Position numbers and translations under genes: made by a program
Notes under the pieces: model-generated
Databases searched by the model: none
Told to the model about the DNA's origin: nothing
Seen by the model: the letters and a program-made list of their open reading frames with translations, nothing else
Part shown: positions 31,377 to 41,330 of the stretch, in pieces
How the letters are laid out: every line of letters starts with the position of its first letter
Numbering within the stretch: the first letter of the stretch is position 1
Assembly (NCBI GenBank): GCA_024347235.1
Contig: AP025283.1
Coordinates: forward strand, 3,100,001-3,164,000
Length of the DNA stretch: 64,000 nucleotides
Reading direction: 5' to 3'
From: Aliamphritea spongicola
GTDB lineage: Bacteria > Pseudomonadota > Gammaproteobacteria > Pseudomonadales > Balneatricaceae

Positions 31377-32218
31377 ATGGTTGCCAGCCACTACAGTGAA
31401 CAGCTTAACCCGGCAGAACTGTTGTGCCGGGTAAAAGCTGCTTTTCCCGAGGGTGCACTGCCCCACCAGTTAGCAGGCATCGACCAGCTTCACATTGGTG
31501 GCATTCGGGCCAGTAAAAACTGCTGGGCAATCTGGAAACTGATCCCGGCATTCCCTGTGAAATTCTGGAAATCGGTGCCGGGCTGGGCGGCTTACAACGC
31601 CTGTGTATCAGCCTGCTACCAAAACACTCTGCGCTGCACTACACCACACTGGATATCACTCCCGGTTTCAGCCAGCTGAACCGGGAGCTGAACAGCCTGT
31701 GCCTCAATTCATGCCATGCCGGCCGGGCCAGCGTTCTGACCGGCGATGGCCAGCAACTGGCCATGGCTGACAATCAGTTTGATGCGGTGATCCTGCAACA
31801 CAGCCTGCTCAATATGCCAGCTCCGCAACGCTGCCTCGCGGAGTGTTACCGGGTACTTAAACCCGATGGCAAACTGATTCTGCATGAAGTGTTTCGGGGT
31901 AATCCGGACCAGGCAATCATATTCCGGTGCCCTGGGCCAGTGATGAAGACGACAGCCATCTGATCCGGGCAGAGGCATTACTCAGCCAGTCAGAAGCCGC
32001 CGGCTTTACCGTCATATCTCAAAGAACTGGTCCGCCGAAGCCCTCGAATGGCGACAACAGCAAAGCCGGAAAGAAGCAGATACAACAGCAACATCTGCTG
32101 CACTGTCACCGCAGATGATATTCGGTACGCGCTTCCTCAGATGGCAACCAACCTGCTGAGCAACCTTAAAAACGGTGCCATTCAGGTGCATGAAATCATC
32201 GCAGAGAAAAAGCCTTAA
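31377..32218 (+). CDS. Class I SAM-dependent methyltransferase
   Basis: Predicted methyltransferase of about 282 aa beginning 3 bp after the acyl-CoA synthetase. After repair of the frame near 31517 (A run), motif I reads CEILEIGAGLGGLQRL. Motif II/III areas include DGQQLAMADNQFDAVILQHSLLNM and CYRVLKPDGKLILHEV, typical of the Methyltransf_11 group. Further shifts near 31926, 32020 and 32131 are needed to reach the stop at 32218. The substrate is unknown. As the last gene of a leucine operon it is unusual, and it may act on a small carboxylate or quinone-like compound. Confidence 0.7.
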
Positions 32219-32350
32219 CAGCCAAACCTGCCAACAACAGCAAGCCCTACAGTTCCTTACCGGTTCTGTACAAAGCCTTACAATGTTCCTTTCCGCCTGT
32301 CGTTACACTGTGCCCGTTACTGAAACGCTAATCCGGGAACGGGACAAAAC

Positions 32351-32638
32351 ATGAATAAAATCTTACTGGCGCTAACCGCCGCTGCTTTCATCAGCGGCTG
32401 CTCAACTCAGACATTTAACATTAACGGTACAACTCAAGCCCCGCCTCAGACTGAAGACTCACAGGTATTCTTCATTAACGGTATCGGCCAGGAGAAATCC
32501 ACCAATGCCGCTGAAATCTGCGGCGGTGCAGACAAGGTCATCAAAGTTGAAACACAGGAAACATTCGTCAATGGCTTCCTGGGCTTTATCACACTGGGGA
32601 TTTATACCCCGCGGGATGCCCGGGTATATTGTCGGTAG
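32351..32638 (+). CDS. Bor/Iss-family outer-membrane lipoprotein
   Basis: 95-aa lipoprotein. The lipobox is ISGCS after a short signal peptide (MNKILLALTAAAFISGC). The rest follows phage lambda Bor and its relative Iss almost block by block: QVFFINGIGQEK, AAEICGGADKVIKVETQ, TFVNGFLGFITLGIYTP and a final RVYC. Bor and Iss are surface lipoproteins linked with serum resistance in E. coli. No phage genes lie nearby, so here it looks like a resident chromosomal gene of unknown role. A hairpin region (CGCACAG to CTGTGCG, about 32653-32702) follows the gene. Confidence 0.9.
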   Translation: MNKILLALTAAAFISGCSTQTFNINGTTQAPPQTEDSQVFFINGIGQEKSTNAAEICGGADKVIKVETQETFVNGFLGFITLGIYTPRDARVYCR

Positions 32639-32730
32639 GCAGGCAGAAAAAGACGCACAGCGCCCCCGGTTCAACTCACCGGAGTAGGTCCGCACTGTGC
32701 GCTAAGGTGTTTGGAATCTATCGGAGATCA

Positions 32731-32758
32731 GGCTTCTGCACACGAAGGTACAGAAGCC
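32731..32758. terminator. Hairpin between bor-like gene and ureohydrolase gene
   Basis: GGCTTCTG and CAGAAGCC form a perfect 8-bp stem with a 12-nt loop, ten bases past the ureohydrolase stop on the minus strand. There is no clear T tract, so it is a weak or rho-assisted end at best. Confidence 0.4.
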
Positions 32759-32767
32759 TTAAGTGTG

Positions 32768-33746
32768 TCAGCCAGCCTGTTCGGCACGCTGAGCACGGGC
32801 ATGGAATACGTAACCCAGCAGGTTCAGCAGAACCTGCGCCGCCAGGATACTGGTAGTACCGGTCTGGTCGTAGTCCGGTGCTACTTCACACAGGTCGATG
32901 CCCACAACTTCACCTTGCTGGGCAACCTGCTGCAGTACTTCCATCACTTCGTAATACTGGAAACCGCCGTGGCTTGGCGTACCGGTACCCGGTGCGATTG
33001 ACGGGTCAAAACCGTCGATATCGATGGTGATGTAGTAGTTCACGTCTTTAGGAATCAGCTTCATTACGCCTTCCAGACCCAGACGGCGCACGTCACGTAC
33101 AGACAAAATAGTGGAACCGGCTTCTTCCGCCAGTTTGTGGTCAGTACGGTTGGAAGAAGATACGTTACGGATACCCAGCTGAGTCATACCGCTGATGTAG
33201 CTCTGTTCAGACGCACGGCGCATCGGGTTACCGTGGCCATAACGTACACCGTGACGCTCGTCTACAAAGTCCAGGTGAGCATCGATCTGAATAATGTGGA
33301 TCGGGCCTTTATTGGCATATTCTTCAAACGCCTTGATACATGGCGCGTTGACCGAGTGATCGCCGCCGACAGTCACCGGCAACACACCCGCTTCCAGCAT
33401 CTTACGCACACCGTATTCGATGTTAGCGTGGCTCTTTACCGTATCGGTATGCACGATATCCGCGTCACCGATATCAACAATTTTTACGCCTTCCAGATAC
33501 ATGGTGTCTTCCTCATAGGAATACGCACCACCGTGACCAAAAGAAAACAGCGTAGACGCCTCACGGACCGAACGGGGTCCCATACGGGCCGGAACGCCAC
33601 TGGGTACCGCAGTCAAACGGTGCCCCCATAAATGCAACATCACCCTGAATGTTGTCCCAGTCTTCACAGGTAGGACTTTTGGCAAAGGTACAGAATCCGA
33701 CAAACGGCAGGTTCAGCCGGCCTTTCTCGTAAGCATTATCGCTCAT
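32768..33746 (-). CDS. Ureohydrolase: agmatinase / guanidino-acid hydrolase family
   Basis: Mn-dependent arginase-fold hydrolase of about 326 aa that releases urea from a guanidino compound. The metal ligands are in TVGGDHS, IIQIDAHLDFVDE and ITIDIDGFDPSIAPGTGTP; the N-terminal GAPFDCGTQWRSGARMGP is recovered after a shift near 33588. Agmatinase is the commonest name, but guanidinobutyrase and guanidinopropionase share these motifs. The neighbours are a LysR gene on the same strand and a divergent TRAP transporter, which usually imports carboxylates. That favours a guanidino acid over agmatine, as an inference from context. Confidence 0.85.
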
Positions 33747-33923
33747 CTTTATTTACTCCTGTTCAGCAACCACTGCGGCTCAATACAACAGGAGATAGGT
33801 ACTCCCGCTGCTAACATTGCCCCCTTTATGTTGTTTTAACCGGGGATTCAGAGGAGTATTACAAAGAACCTAGCATCAAAAAATATGAAAGTTATGATGC
33901 TTATATTTGTATTTATTATGTAT

Positions 33924-34813
33924 CTATTCTTCTTCCAGACCCAGAACGTCCTCAATATCTTTCACAAAAACCTTCACAATGTTACGCACCGCAGGGGAAG
34001 CACGCATCGCCAGATAGAACGAAGAATGGTGTTCAAGATTGAGATGATCAATGGCCCGCATCTCACCGCTGTCGACCCAGGCCTGGGCATAATGCTCCGG
34101 CAGGTAGCCCATAAAATGCCCACTGGTAATCAGCATTGCCTGGGCCTCCATGTTGGTGACAAAAGCAGTGTTCTGGATACCCGGAAGGTCTGTCTGCTGC
34201 AAATACGCCCGGGTGGATACCGGATACTGCTGCAAGGTTTCCCAACTGATATCTGCCGCCGGCAGCTCAAACAGCGGATGATGCTGGCCACAGTAAAACC
34301 CGTGAGCTTCTTTATGTAACAGACGATACGTCAGGGTAGTGTCCCGGCGCTGAAACGGGCCGATGCCTACATGGATATGGCCATTGAGCAGGTCACGTTC
34401 AAGATCCTCCGGGGCAGAACCTCCAGCTTAATAGATACATCGTTATCCCGGCTGAAGAAACGTTGCAACGCCGCGTTGATCGGAAAGTCCTGATTACTGA
34501 TGGTGGTATCGATCAGACCGATCCGCAGGGTTCCGGTCAGCTTATTACGCAGTTCGCCGAGATCCGCTTCAAAATCTGACACGTTATTCAGCATGCTGCG
34601 GCACTTGGCGTATACCAGCTCGCCCTTCTCCGTCAGGTTAAAACCGCTACGCCCCCGCTGGCATAACTGGAAGCCCAGACGGATCTCAAAATCCCGGATA
34701 TGGGTGCTGATTGCCGGCTGGCTCATCCCCAGAGCGGCCTGTGCACTGACAAAACCGCCACATTCCACCACGGTGCAGAAAGTCTGCATGTGTTTCATTG
34801 AATACTGCGCCAT
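33924..34813 (-). CDS. LysR-family transcriptional regulator
   Basis: Regulator of about 297 aa starting at 34813 (MAQYSMKHMQTFCTVVECGGF). The longer frame from 34954 runs through AT-rich promoter DNA and is rejected. The N-terminal HTH has AALGMSQPAISTHIRDFEIRLG, followed by a substrate-binding-like domain with LRIGLIDTTISNQDF. One shift near 34415 (C run) restores EVLPPEDLERDLLNGHIHVGIG. It diverges from the TRAP genes across 171 bp and lies upstream of the ureohydrolase, so it likely controls one or both. Confidence 0.85.
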
Positions 34814-34984
34814 AATCCGCTCCTTATCAGTCTGAAGAACACAATTTACATCAATTTTTGTGATGTATACATAGTCAATATTGTATTTTTCAATGCATAT
34901 ACTTTTGCAATACTGATTGTGAATCACATGATTTATGACCGATTTCGCAAACAATAATAAATGCTACGAAGCGAGGCCTGTAAG

Positions 34985-35999
34985 ATGTTCAAGCTAAAGA
35001 AAGGGTTAAAAATCTGGCGGTTACTGCCACTGTTGCCATGCTGCCGGTACTGTCCCAGGCAGAAGAGTGGAAGTTCGCCATTGAAGAGATTCCGGGTTCC
35101 ATCATGGATGCCTACGCCCAGGAGTTTAAGCGTAAAATTGAAACCAAAACCAACGGCGACATTACTGTAAATGTTTACCCGCTGGGTTCTCTGGGTACGC
35201 CAACCGAAATGGTTGAGCAGACCGCCGACAGCGTGGTGCACTTCGCCAACGTATCCGTCGGTAACCTGGGTACCATCGTGCCTGAATCTCAGGTATTCCT
35301 GCTGCCTTATACCCTGCCTTCTGAGCCGGCAGCCATTTCCGAAATGTTGACCACCAGCAAGGTTATCTACAACGACCTGGGCGAAGACTTCGCCAGCAAA
35401 GGTCTGAAACTTCACACCATGTACTCTGAAGGCCCACAGGTCTGGACGACCAATAAAGAAGTCCGTAAGCCTGCTGATCTGGACAACTTCAAAATGCGGG
35501 TAATGGTATCCCCTATCCTGCTGAAGGCCTATGAAGATCTGGGTGCCAACCCGACGCCTCTGCCATTCGGTGAAGTATACGGTGCACTGCAGTTGAAGAT
35601 CGTTGACGGCCAGATTAACCCGGTTCCAACCATCGAAGAGATGAAGTTCTACGAAGTAACCGACTACATGATCTGGGCGGGTGAACAGGAACTGGTAACA
35701 ACCATCGTTTCCGGTACTGACTGGTACGAAACCCTGACGCCTGAGAAGCAGCAGCTGATCACCGAAACCATGACTGAAATGCGTGGCTTCATTGATGATG
35801 TTGTGACCCGCTTCAACCAGGAAAAACTGGAAAAATCAAAGCAGCCAAGCCTGGTATCCAGTTTGTTAAGCTGAGTCCGGAAGAACAGGCAGTATTCCGT
35901 GAGCGCAGCAGCAATACTCACGCGGCCTTCACTGACATTGCCGGTGAACGTGGCCAGAAGCTGCTTCAGGACCTGCTTGCCGAAGTTAACGCACAATAA
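34985..35999 (+). CDS. TRAP transporter solute-binding protein DctP
   Basis: Periplasmic receptor of about 338 aa. The signal peptide MFKLKKGLKNLAVTATVAMLP followed by LSQAEEW is restored by adding one A near 35009. Family motifs include ITVNVYPLGSLGTPTEMVEQ, the carboxylate-binding Arg in NFKMRVMVSP, and NPTPLPFGEVYGALQLKIVDGQ. A second shift near 35836 (A run) joins EKIKAAKPGIQFVKLSPEEQ. The conserved Arg means the ligand very probably has a carboxylate. First gene of a dctPQM set. Confidence 0.9.
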
Positions 36000-36107
36000 G
36001 CGTCCCACCCTTACCGGCCGGCTATAACACCGGTCGGTAGCACTCTCCGGGTAACAGCAGTGCCCGCTGTTATCCGGTCTCACTCTAGCTGTTCCCGGGA
36101 GCGTCTT

Positions 36108-36730
36108 ATGTCCCAAGTTCTTGCCAGCATGCTGACACGGCTTGATATCTGGATTGGCCGTATTGAAGCCTGCATCCTCAGCATCGCCATCATCGCCATG
36201 GCAACCAACTCTATCGCTAACGTCTTCGGCCGTTACGTGTTTAACCAGAGCTTATACTTCTCCGATGAGCTGAATCAGTTCCTCATCGTGATCATCACCT
36301 TCATGGGTCTGGGCTACATTACCCGTAAAGGCAAACACATCCGGATGTCTGCCTTCTATGACATGCTCGCCCCCGCTGGCAGAAAATATTCATGGTAGTC
36401 ATTGCCCTGCTGACAGCCATTATGATGTTCGTACTGGCCTGGTATGCCTTTGAATATGTCCAGAAAATTGCCCGCCGCGGCCGGGTGACTCCGGCACTGC
36501 AGTTCCCGCTGTATCTGACCTACGTATGGGTCGCACTGGGCCTGCTGATCGGCGCCATTCAGTACCTGCTGACAGCCATTAAGAACCTCGATTTGCAGGA
36601 TGAAACCGTCTACATCTCGTACACCACGGTTGATACCTACGACGATCCGGAAATTACCGATGCAATCCAGCGCTGCCAGACCAGCGGTGGTAATGATCCC
36701 CAGCCAGACACACAGGAGGCTAAATCATGA
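36108..36730 (+). CDS. TRAP transporter small permease DctQ
   Basis: Four-helix inner-membrane subunit of about 208 aa. It starts at ATG 36108 and has NVFGRYVFNQSLYFSDELNQFL and GLGYITRKGKHIRMSAFYDML, typical of DctQ. One shift near 36374 (C run) restores APRWQKIFMVVIALLTAIMM. The C-terminal tail of about 45 residues is acidic and unusually long for the family. Its stop overlaps the dctM start. Confidence 0.88.
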
Positions 36731-38007
36731 CGTTAATGATGCTCGGCGTAATGCTGGTCCTGTTACTGGCAGGATTCCCAATGATGATGCCCCTGCTGTG
36801 TGCGGCAGTACTGGCATTTGCAATCTACTATCCGGACCTGAGTCTGCAACTGGTCATCCAGCAGATGATCGGTGGTGTTAAACCTTCGGCTCTGATTGCC
36901 GTCCCAATGTTTATTCTGGCGGCGGATATCATCACCCGAGGCCATTCCGCAGACCGTTTGGTGGATGTTGTGATGCGCTTTATGGGTCACATCCGGGGTG
37001 GTCTGGCGGTATCCGTCACCACCGCCTGCGCCATGTTCGGTGCGGTCTGTGGCTCCACCCAGGCAACCGTGGTTGCGATTGGTGGCGCGATGCGCCCGCG
37101 GATGCTCAAAGCCGGCTACAACGACTCGTTTTCAATCGGCCTGATCATCAACGCAGCGGACCTTGCCTACCTGATCCCGCCGTCCATCGGCATGATCATT
37201 TACGGAGTAATCTCCGGCACCTCAATCTCTGAACTGTTCATTGCCGGTCTTGGCCCGGGACTGCTGATCATCGTGCTGTTCTCCATGTACTGCATCTGGT
37301 ACGCCAGACGCCACAATATTCCGGTAGAACCGAAAGCCAACTGGTCTCAGCGTTTAACTGCACTGCGCCGGGCAATGTGGCCGGCAGGTTTCCCGCTGAT
37401 CGTGGTAGGTGGTATCTATGGCGGCATCTTCAGCCCGACAGAAGCAGCAGCTATCTGTGTGCTATACGCCCTGATACTGGAACTGTGCATATTCCGCTCG
37501 ATCAACCTGAAGGATGTCGCCGACATCGCCCTGTCGACCGGTGCGGTGACCTCGGTGGTGTTCATTCTGATTGCTGCCGGTGCAGCCTTCTCCTGGGTGC
37601 TGTCTTATGCGCAGATTCCCCAGCAAATCATTGCCTCACTGGGCCTTGAAGGTGCCGGCGTTATCACCACCCTGATCGCCATCAACATCGCCTTCTTTGT
37701 GGGCTGTATGTTTGTGGACTCCATCGTGGTGATCCTGATTCTGGTACCGATCTTTGCACCGCTGGTAAAAGCCACCGGACTGGACCCGGTATTGGTGGGT
37801 GTCATGATCACCCTGCAGGTAGCCATCGGCGCGGCAACCCCACCGTTCGGCTGTAACATCTTTACCGCCGTTGCGGTATTCCGCCGGCCGTTTGTTGAGG
37901 TTATCCGCGGCATCCACCCGTTCCTGATCATCCTATTTGTGGTCACGGTGCTGATGATGGCCTTCCCGGAAATTGCCCTGTGGCCACGGGATCTGGCCTT
38001 CCGCTGA
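36727..38007 (+). CDS. TRAP transporter large permease DctM
   Basis: 426-aa intact inner-membrane transporter subunit with about twelve hydrophobic segments. Family motifs are VPMFILAADIITRG, ACAMFGAVCGSTQATVVAIGGAM, YNDSFSIGLIINAADLAYLIPPS (as consecutive blocks) and GAATPPFGCNIFTAVAV. It overlaps dctQ by 4 bp. The substrate is set by DctP and not known; the link with the ureohydrolase suggests a guanidino acid. Confidence 0.94.
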   Translation: MTLMMLGVMLVLLLAGFPMMMPLLCAAVLAFAIYYPDLSLQLVIQQMIGGVKPSALIAVPMFILAADIITRGHSADRLVDVVMRFMGHIRGGLAVSVTTACAMFGAVCGSTQATVVAIGGAMRPRMLKAGYNDSFSIGLIINAADLAYLIPPSIGMIIYGVISGTSISELFIAGLGPGLLIIVLFSMYCIWYARRHNIPVEPKANWSQRLTALRRAMWPAGFPLIVVGGIYGGIFSPTEAAAICVLYALILELCIFRSINLKDVADIALSTGAVTSVVFILIAAGAAFSWVLSYAQIPQQIIASLGLEGAGVITTLIAINIAFFVGCMFVDSIVVILILVPIFAPLVKATGLDPVLVGVMITLQVAIGAATPPFGCNIFTAVAVFRRPFVEVIRGIHPFLIILFVVTVLMMAFPEIALWPRDLAFR

Positions 38008-38159
38008 TCTGTTGTAAATCCTTACATCCGGCAGGGCTTTTCAGGCCCCGCCGGACCTCTTCCCTTTGGTCTTAATAAACTGAAAAATCTACAGTTTTAC
38101 GCTTCTAAGCCGACAGAGTTAACCGTACAATCAGGACAAACTTTGCATAGGAGCACCCC

Positions 38160-38513
38160 ATGGATCTGAACACCTTCATCCAGAATCTCAACAACGCAGT
38201 ACAGATGGATTTTGAAGACACCATGGCTGTTATTGAACAGCACTATAACTACACCCCAACCCGTTTCATGAACGGCCTGGGCGACAATCCGGTTGTCAAT
38301 GAAGCCGGTACCAATGAAGGCTCCTGTAAGATCTTTGCATTCGCCGGCCTGAACAAACTCAGCGAACAGCAAACCCTGAACTGCTTCGGCCGTTTCTACC
38401 GTGAAGATGTACTGAAAAACCCGGAAGGCACCGATCACGGCAACATCCGTAACTTCATGGAATACGGCTGGGCAGGTATTCAGTTTGAAGGTGAAGCACT
38501 GGCGGCCAAGTAA
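38160..38513 (+). CDS. HopJ-type effector family protein
   Basis: 117-aa intact cytosolic protein of the HopJ family (named after a Pseudomonas syringae type III effector). Conserved blocks: FEDTMAVIEQHYNYTPTRF, NEGSCKIFAFAGLNKLSEQQ, TLNCFGRFYREDVLKNP and NIRNFMEYGWAGIQF. The family is widespread in marine gammaproteobacteria with no type III secretion, so an effector role is unlikely here; the true function is unknown. It has its own terminator immediately downstream. Confidence 0.88.
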   Translation: MDLNTFIQNLNNAVQMDFEDTMAVIEQHYNYTPTRFMNGLGDNPVVNEAGTNEGSCKIFAFAGLNKLSEQQTLNCFGRFYREDVLKNPEGTDHGNIRNFMEYGWAGIQFEGEALAAK

Positions 38514-38532
38514 GCCCCTGTTATTCAGACAC

Positions 38533-38559
38533 AAAAACCGGCTCATTGGCCGGTTTTTT
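38533..38559. terminator. Rho-independent terminator after hopJ-like gene
   Basis: AAAAACCGGC and GCCGGTTTTT-type arms around a short TCATTG loop, with T and A tracts on both sides. It separates the convergent hopJ-like and tauE/safE genes and can act in both directions. Confidence 0.92.
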
Positions 38560-38579
38560 ATTGTCTGCACGTTAAGCCC

Positions 38580-39393
38580 TCAGGTAACTGACAGCAACAT
38601 CCGTGCGGCCAGCACCAGCAACAGTATCGCAAAGCCTTTTTCAGTACCGGTACCGGCAGGCTGTGAGCCAGTTTGGCACCTAACGGCGCCGTGGTGAAGC
38701 TCAGTGCGGAAATCAGCACCACCGCCGGCAGGTTCACAAAACCGAAGATCAGCCAGCCATTAATATCCACCGACCAACCGTTAATCAGATAGCCGACAGT
38801 GCCCGCCAGTGAGATGGGTAAACCGATGGCTGCCGAGGTGCCGATCGCCTGTTTTACATCGACGTTATGCCAGGTCAGATACGGCACTGTCAGGGTACCG
38901 CCGCCAATGGATACCAGCGCAGAAAACCCGCCAATGCCGGTACCGGCAGAGAACAGCCCCGCGAATCCGGGAATTGAGCGGCTTGGTTTGGGCTTCTTGT
39001 TGAGGAACATCTGGATGGAGACAAACACCAGGAAGCAGGCGAAAAATACCGCCAGAAATACACCGCTTAATGAGGCCGCCAGGAAGGTCGCCAGAAACGC
39101 CCCCAACACAATCCCCGGGGAGATATTCTTCACCACCGGCCAGATCACCCGCCCCGGCGGTTATGGGCCCGCATACTGGAAACCGAGGTCAAAACGATAG
39201 ACGCCATTGAAGTACCCAGTGCCAGATGGACCACCTGCTCCAGTGGGTAGCCCTGCCAGATAAACAGACTGGTCAGCGCCGGCACCATCAGCAGACCACC
39301 ACCGATACCGAGCAGCCCCGCCAGCACACCGACCACTGAACCCAGGGCGATATAGGCAAATATAAATTCCAGTTCCAGCATCGCTATGCTCAC
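38580..39393 (-). CDS. TauE/SafE-family sulfite/anion exporter
   Basis: Inner-membrane protein of about 271 aa with eight or so hydrophobic segments. The duplicated family motif appears as LAGLLGIGGGLLMVPAL in the first half and SALVSIGGGTLTVPYL in the second. Shifts near 39148 (G run; RRGGVIWPVVKNI) and about 38634 (A run; LKKGFAILLLVLAARMLLSVT) split the frame; the repaired stop is at 38580. Members export sulfite, sulfoacetate or other C-S compounds. The neighbouring SulP gene is on the same strand but separated by a terminator. Confidence 0.88.
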
Positions 39394-39519
39394 CTCTTAT
39401 CTGACAATAACCAGTTAAAACCCGGCCACTATTTCAAAACCCGGCGCTGATTGCAAAGCCAGATTAACGGGATATATCACGCCAGCACACCTTTTTCCGG
39501 ATGGCGGCAACGAAGACAA

Positions 39520-39545
39520 AAACGCCGGCTAAAAAGCCGGCGTTT
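39520..39545. terminator. Terminator after sulP-family gene
   Basis: AAACGCCGGCT and AGCCGGCGTTT form an 11-bp perfect stem with an AAAA loop and TTG/TAT tails, 20 bases past the SulP stop on the minus strand. Confidence 0.88.
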
Positions 39546-39564
39546 ATATTTGTCAGTCGCAGAA

Positions 39565-41124
39565 TCAGGCTAACTTGTCGTCCGCCACTTTGTACTGAGG
39601 ATCTTCTGCGCGGTTGATTTCAACTGCACTGCCAGCTTTTTCCAGCAACCGGATACATTCCGGGCTGAGGTGGCGCAGGTGAATATCGATACCGCCTTTC
39701 TGGTAACGTTCCACCAGGGAATCAATAACCTCGATACCTGAGTGATCCATTACCCGGCAGTTTTTAAAGTCGATAATGACTTCCTGCGGATCGTAACGCG
39801 GAGTGAACTGATCACGGAAATTCTGTACAGAGCTGAAGAATAACGGGCCGTTTGGCTCATAAATTTTCAGGTAACCGTTGTTTTCCAGACTGGTTTCCAC
39901 GCGCATATTTTTCGCATGGTTCCAGGCAAATACCAGCGCAGACACAATCACACCGACAATAACCGCAATCGCCAGATCCGTCAGTACCGTAACTACCGTC
40001 ACCGTGATTACCACGAAAATATCAGCCCGTGGAATCTTGTTGATCAGGCGCAAACTGGCCCATTCAAAGGTACCGATTACCACGATAAACATCACGCCAA
40101 CCAGCGCCGCAACCGGGATAATTTCGATCCAGCTGGAGCCGATCAGGATGAACGTCAACAGGAACAGCGCGGCAGAAATACCTGAAGCACGGCCGGTACC
40201 ACCGGAGCTGATGTTGATCATACTCTGGCCGATCATGGCGCAACCACCCATACCGCCAAAGAAGCCGGTCGCCACGTTGGCAACGCCCTGGCCGACACAT
40301 TCTTTGTTACCACGGCCACGGGTTTCTGTGATTTCGTCAATCAGCGTCAACGTCAGCAGTGATTCAATCAGACCGATAGCCGCCAGAATCAGAGCGTAAG
40401 GCACGATAATACGCAAGGTCTCAAAGGTGATTGGCACCATCGGAATATGGAACTGTGGCAGGCCACCGGCGATAGACGCCATTGGATCGCCAGTCATGTC
40501 AGCCAGTACGTCCTGTACGGTACGGGCATCCAGATCCAGACCAATTACCAGTGCGGTCACGGTGATAATCGCCACCAGTGTGGACGGCAATGCCTTAGTC
40601 AGCTTCGGCAGGAAGTGGATGATCGCCATGGTCAGGGCAATCAGCCCCAGCATCATCATCATCTGGTCACCCTGCAGCCAGACCAGATTGCCGTCATCAT
40701 CCAGCATCTGGAACTGTTTCATCTGCGCCAGGAAGATCACTATCGCCAGACCATTCACGAAACCGAGCATCACCGGATAAGGCACCATGCGGATAAATTT
40801 ACCCAGCCGGAATACCCCAGCGAGTATCTGGAATATCCCCATCAGCACCACGGTGGCAAACAGATATTCCACCCCGTGCATGGCTACCAGGCTGACCATC
40901 ACAACCGCCAGTGCCCCTGTGGCACCGGAAATCATGCCCGGACGGCCACCAATCGTGGCAGTAATCAGACCAACCATGAAGGCAGCATATAAGCCAACCA
41001 ACGGTTCTACGCCTGCCACGAAGGCAAAGGCGACTGCTTCCGGCACCAGGGCCAGAGCAACAGTAAGGCCGGAAAGAACATCAGCTTTCAGGCTCTGTGA
41101 ACGCTTAACTAACAATTGCAGCAT
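39565..41124 (-). CDS. SulP-family inorganic anion transporter with STAS domain
   Basis: 519-aa intact protein. The membrane domain (about residues 1-400) starts [19 protein letters not shown] and contains [36 protein letters not shown] and [16 protein letters not shown], all SulP signatures. A cytoplasmic STAS domain follows (about 420-505; [20 protein letters not shown]). Substrates in the family include sulfate, bicarbonate and dicarboxylates; the gene context does not decide. No carbonic anhydrase or sulfate-assimilation gene is next to it. Confidence 0.93.
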   Translation of the reverse strand: MLQLLVKRSQSLKADVLSGLTVALALVPEAVAFAFVAGVEPLVGLYAAFMVGLITATIGGRPGMISGATGALAVVMVSLVAMHGVEYLFATVVLMGIFQILAGVFRLGKFIRMVPYPVMLGFVNGLAIVIFLAQMKQFQMLDDDGNLVWLQGDQMMMMLGLIALTMAIIHFLPKLTKALPSTLVAIITVTALVIGLDLDARTVQDVLADMTGDPMASIAGGLPQFHIPMVPITFETLRIIVPYALILAAIGLIESLLTLTLIDEITETRGRGNKECVGQGVANVATGFFGGMGGCAMIGQSMINISSGGTGRASGISAALFLLTFILIGSSWIEIIPVAALVGVMFIVVIGTFEWASLRLINKIPRADIFVVITVTVVTVLTDLAIAVIVGVIVSALVFAWNHAKNMRVETSLENNGYLKIYEPNGPLFFSSVQNFRDQFTPRYDPQEVIIDFKNCRVMDHSGIEVIDSLVERYQKGGIDIHLRHLSPECIRLLEKAGSAVEINRAEDPQYKVADDKLA

Positions 41125-41330
41125 AGAATTTATGTGCTCCGGGAAAATTAATTACATCTGTAGCGACAGCGAACCGGCTAAACCGGGCTGTTCGGGTACA
41201 AATGACGCAAGAAAGGCGCAGGATTATATAACATCGCGACACCGCAAGGACAGCGCCAATTGAAATTAGCCAAAGGATTTAAGCATGAAAATATGACAAC
41301 CATTATTCACTGGTGTCATATGCTTGCACG

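Noticed and set aside
33924-34954. Longer LysR start at 34954
   Set aside because: The extra 47 residues come from AT-rich promoter DNA; the ATG at 34813 gives the standard LysR N-terminus.
38160-38513. HopJ-family gene as sign of a type III secretion system
   Set aside because: No secretion or chaperone genes nearby and the family is common in free-living marine bacteria; the effector name is historical.
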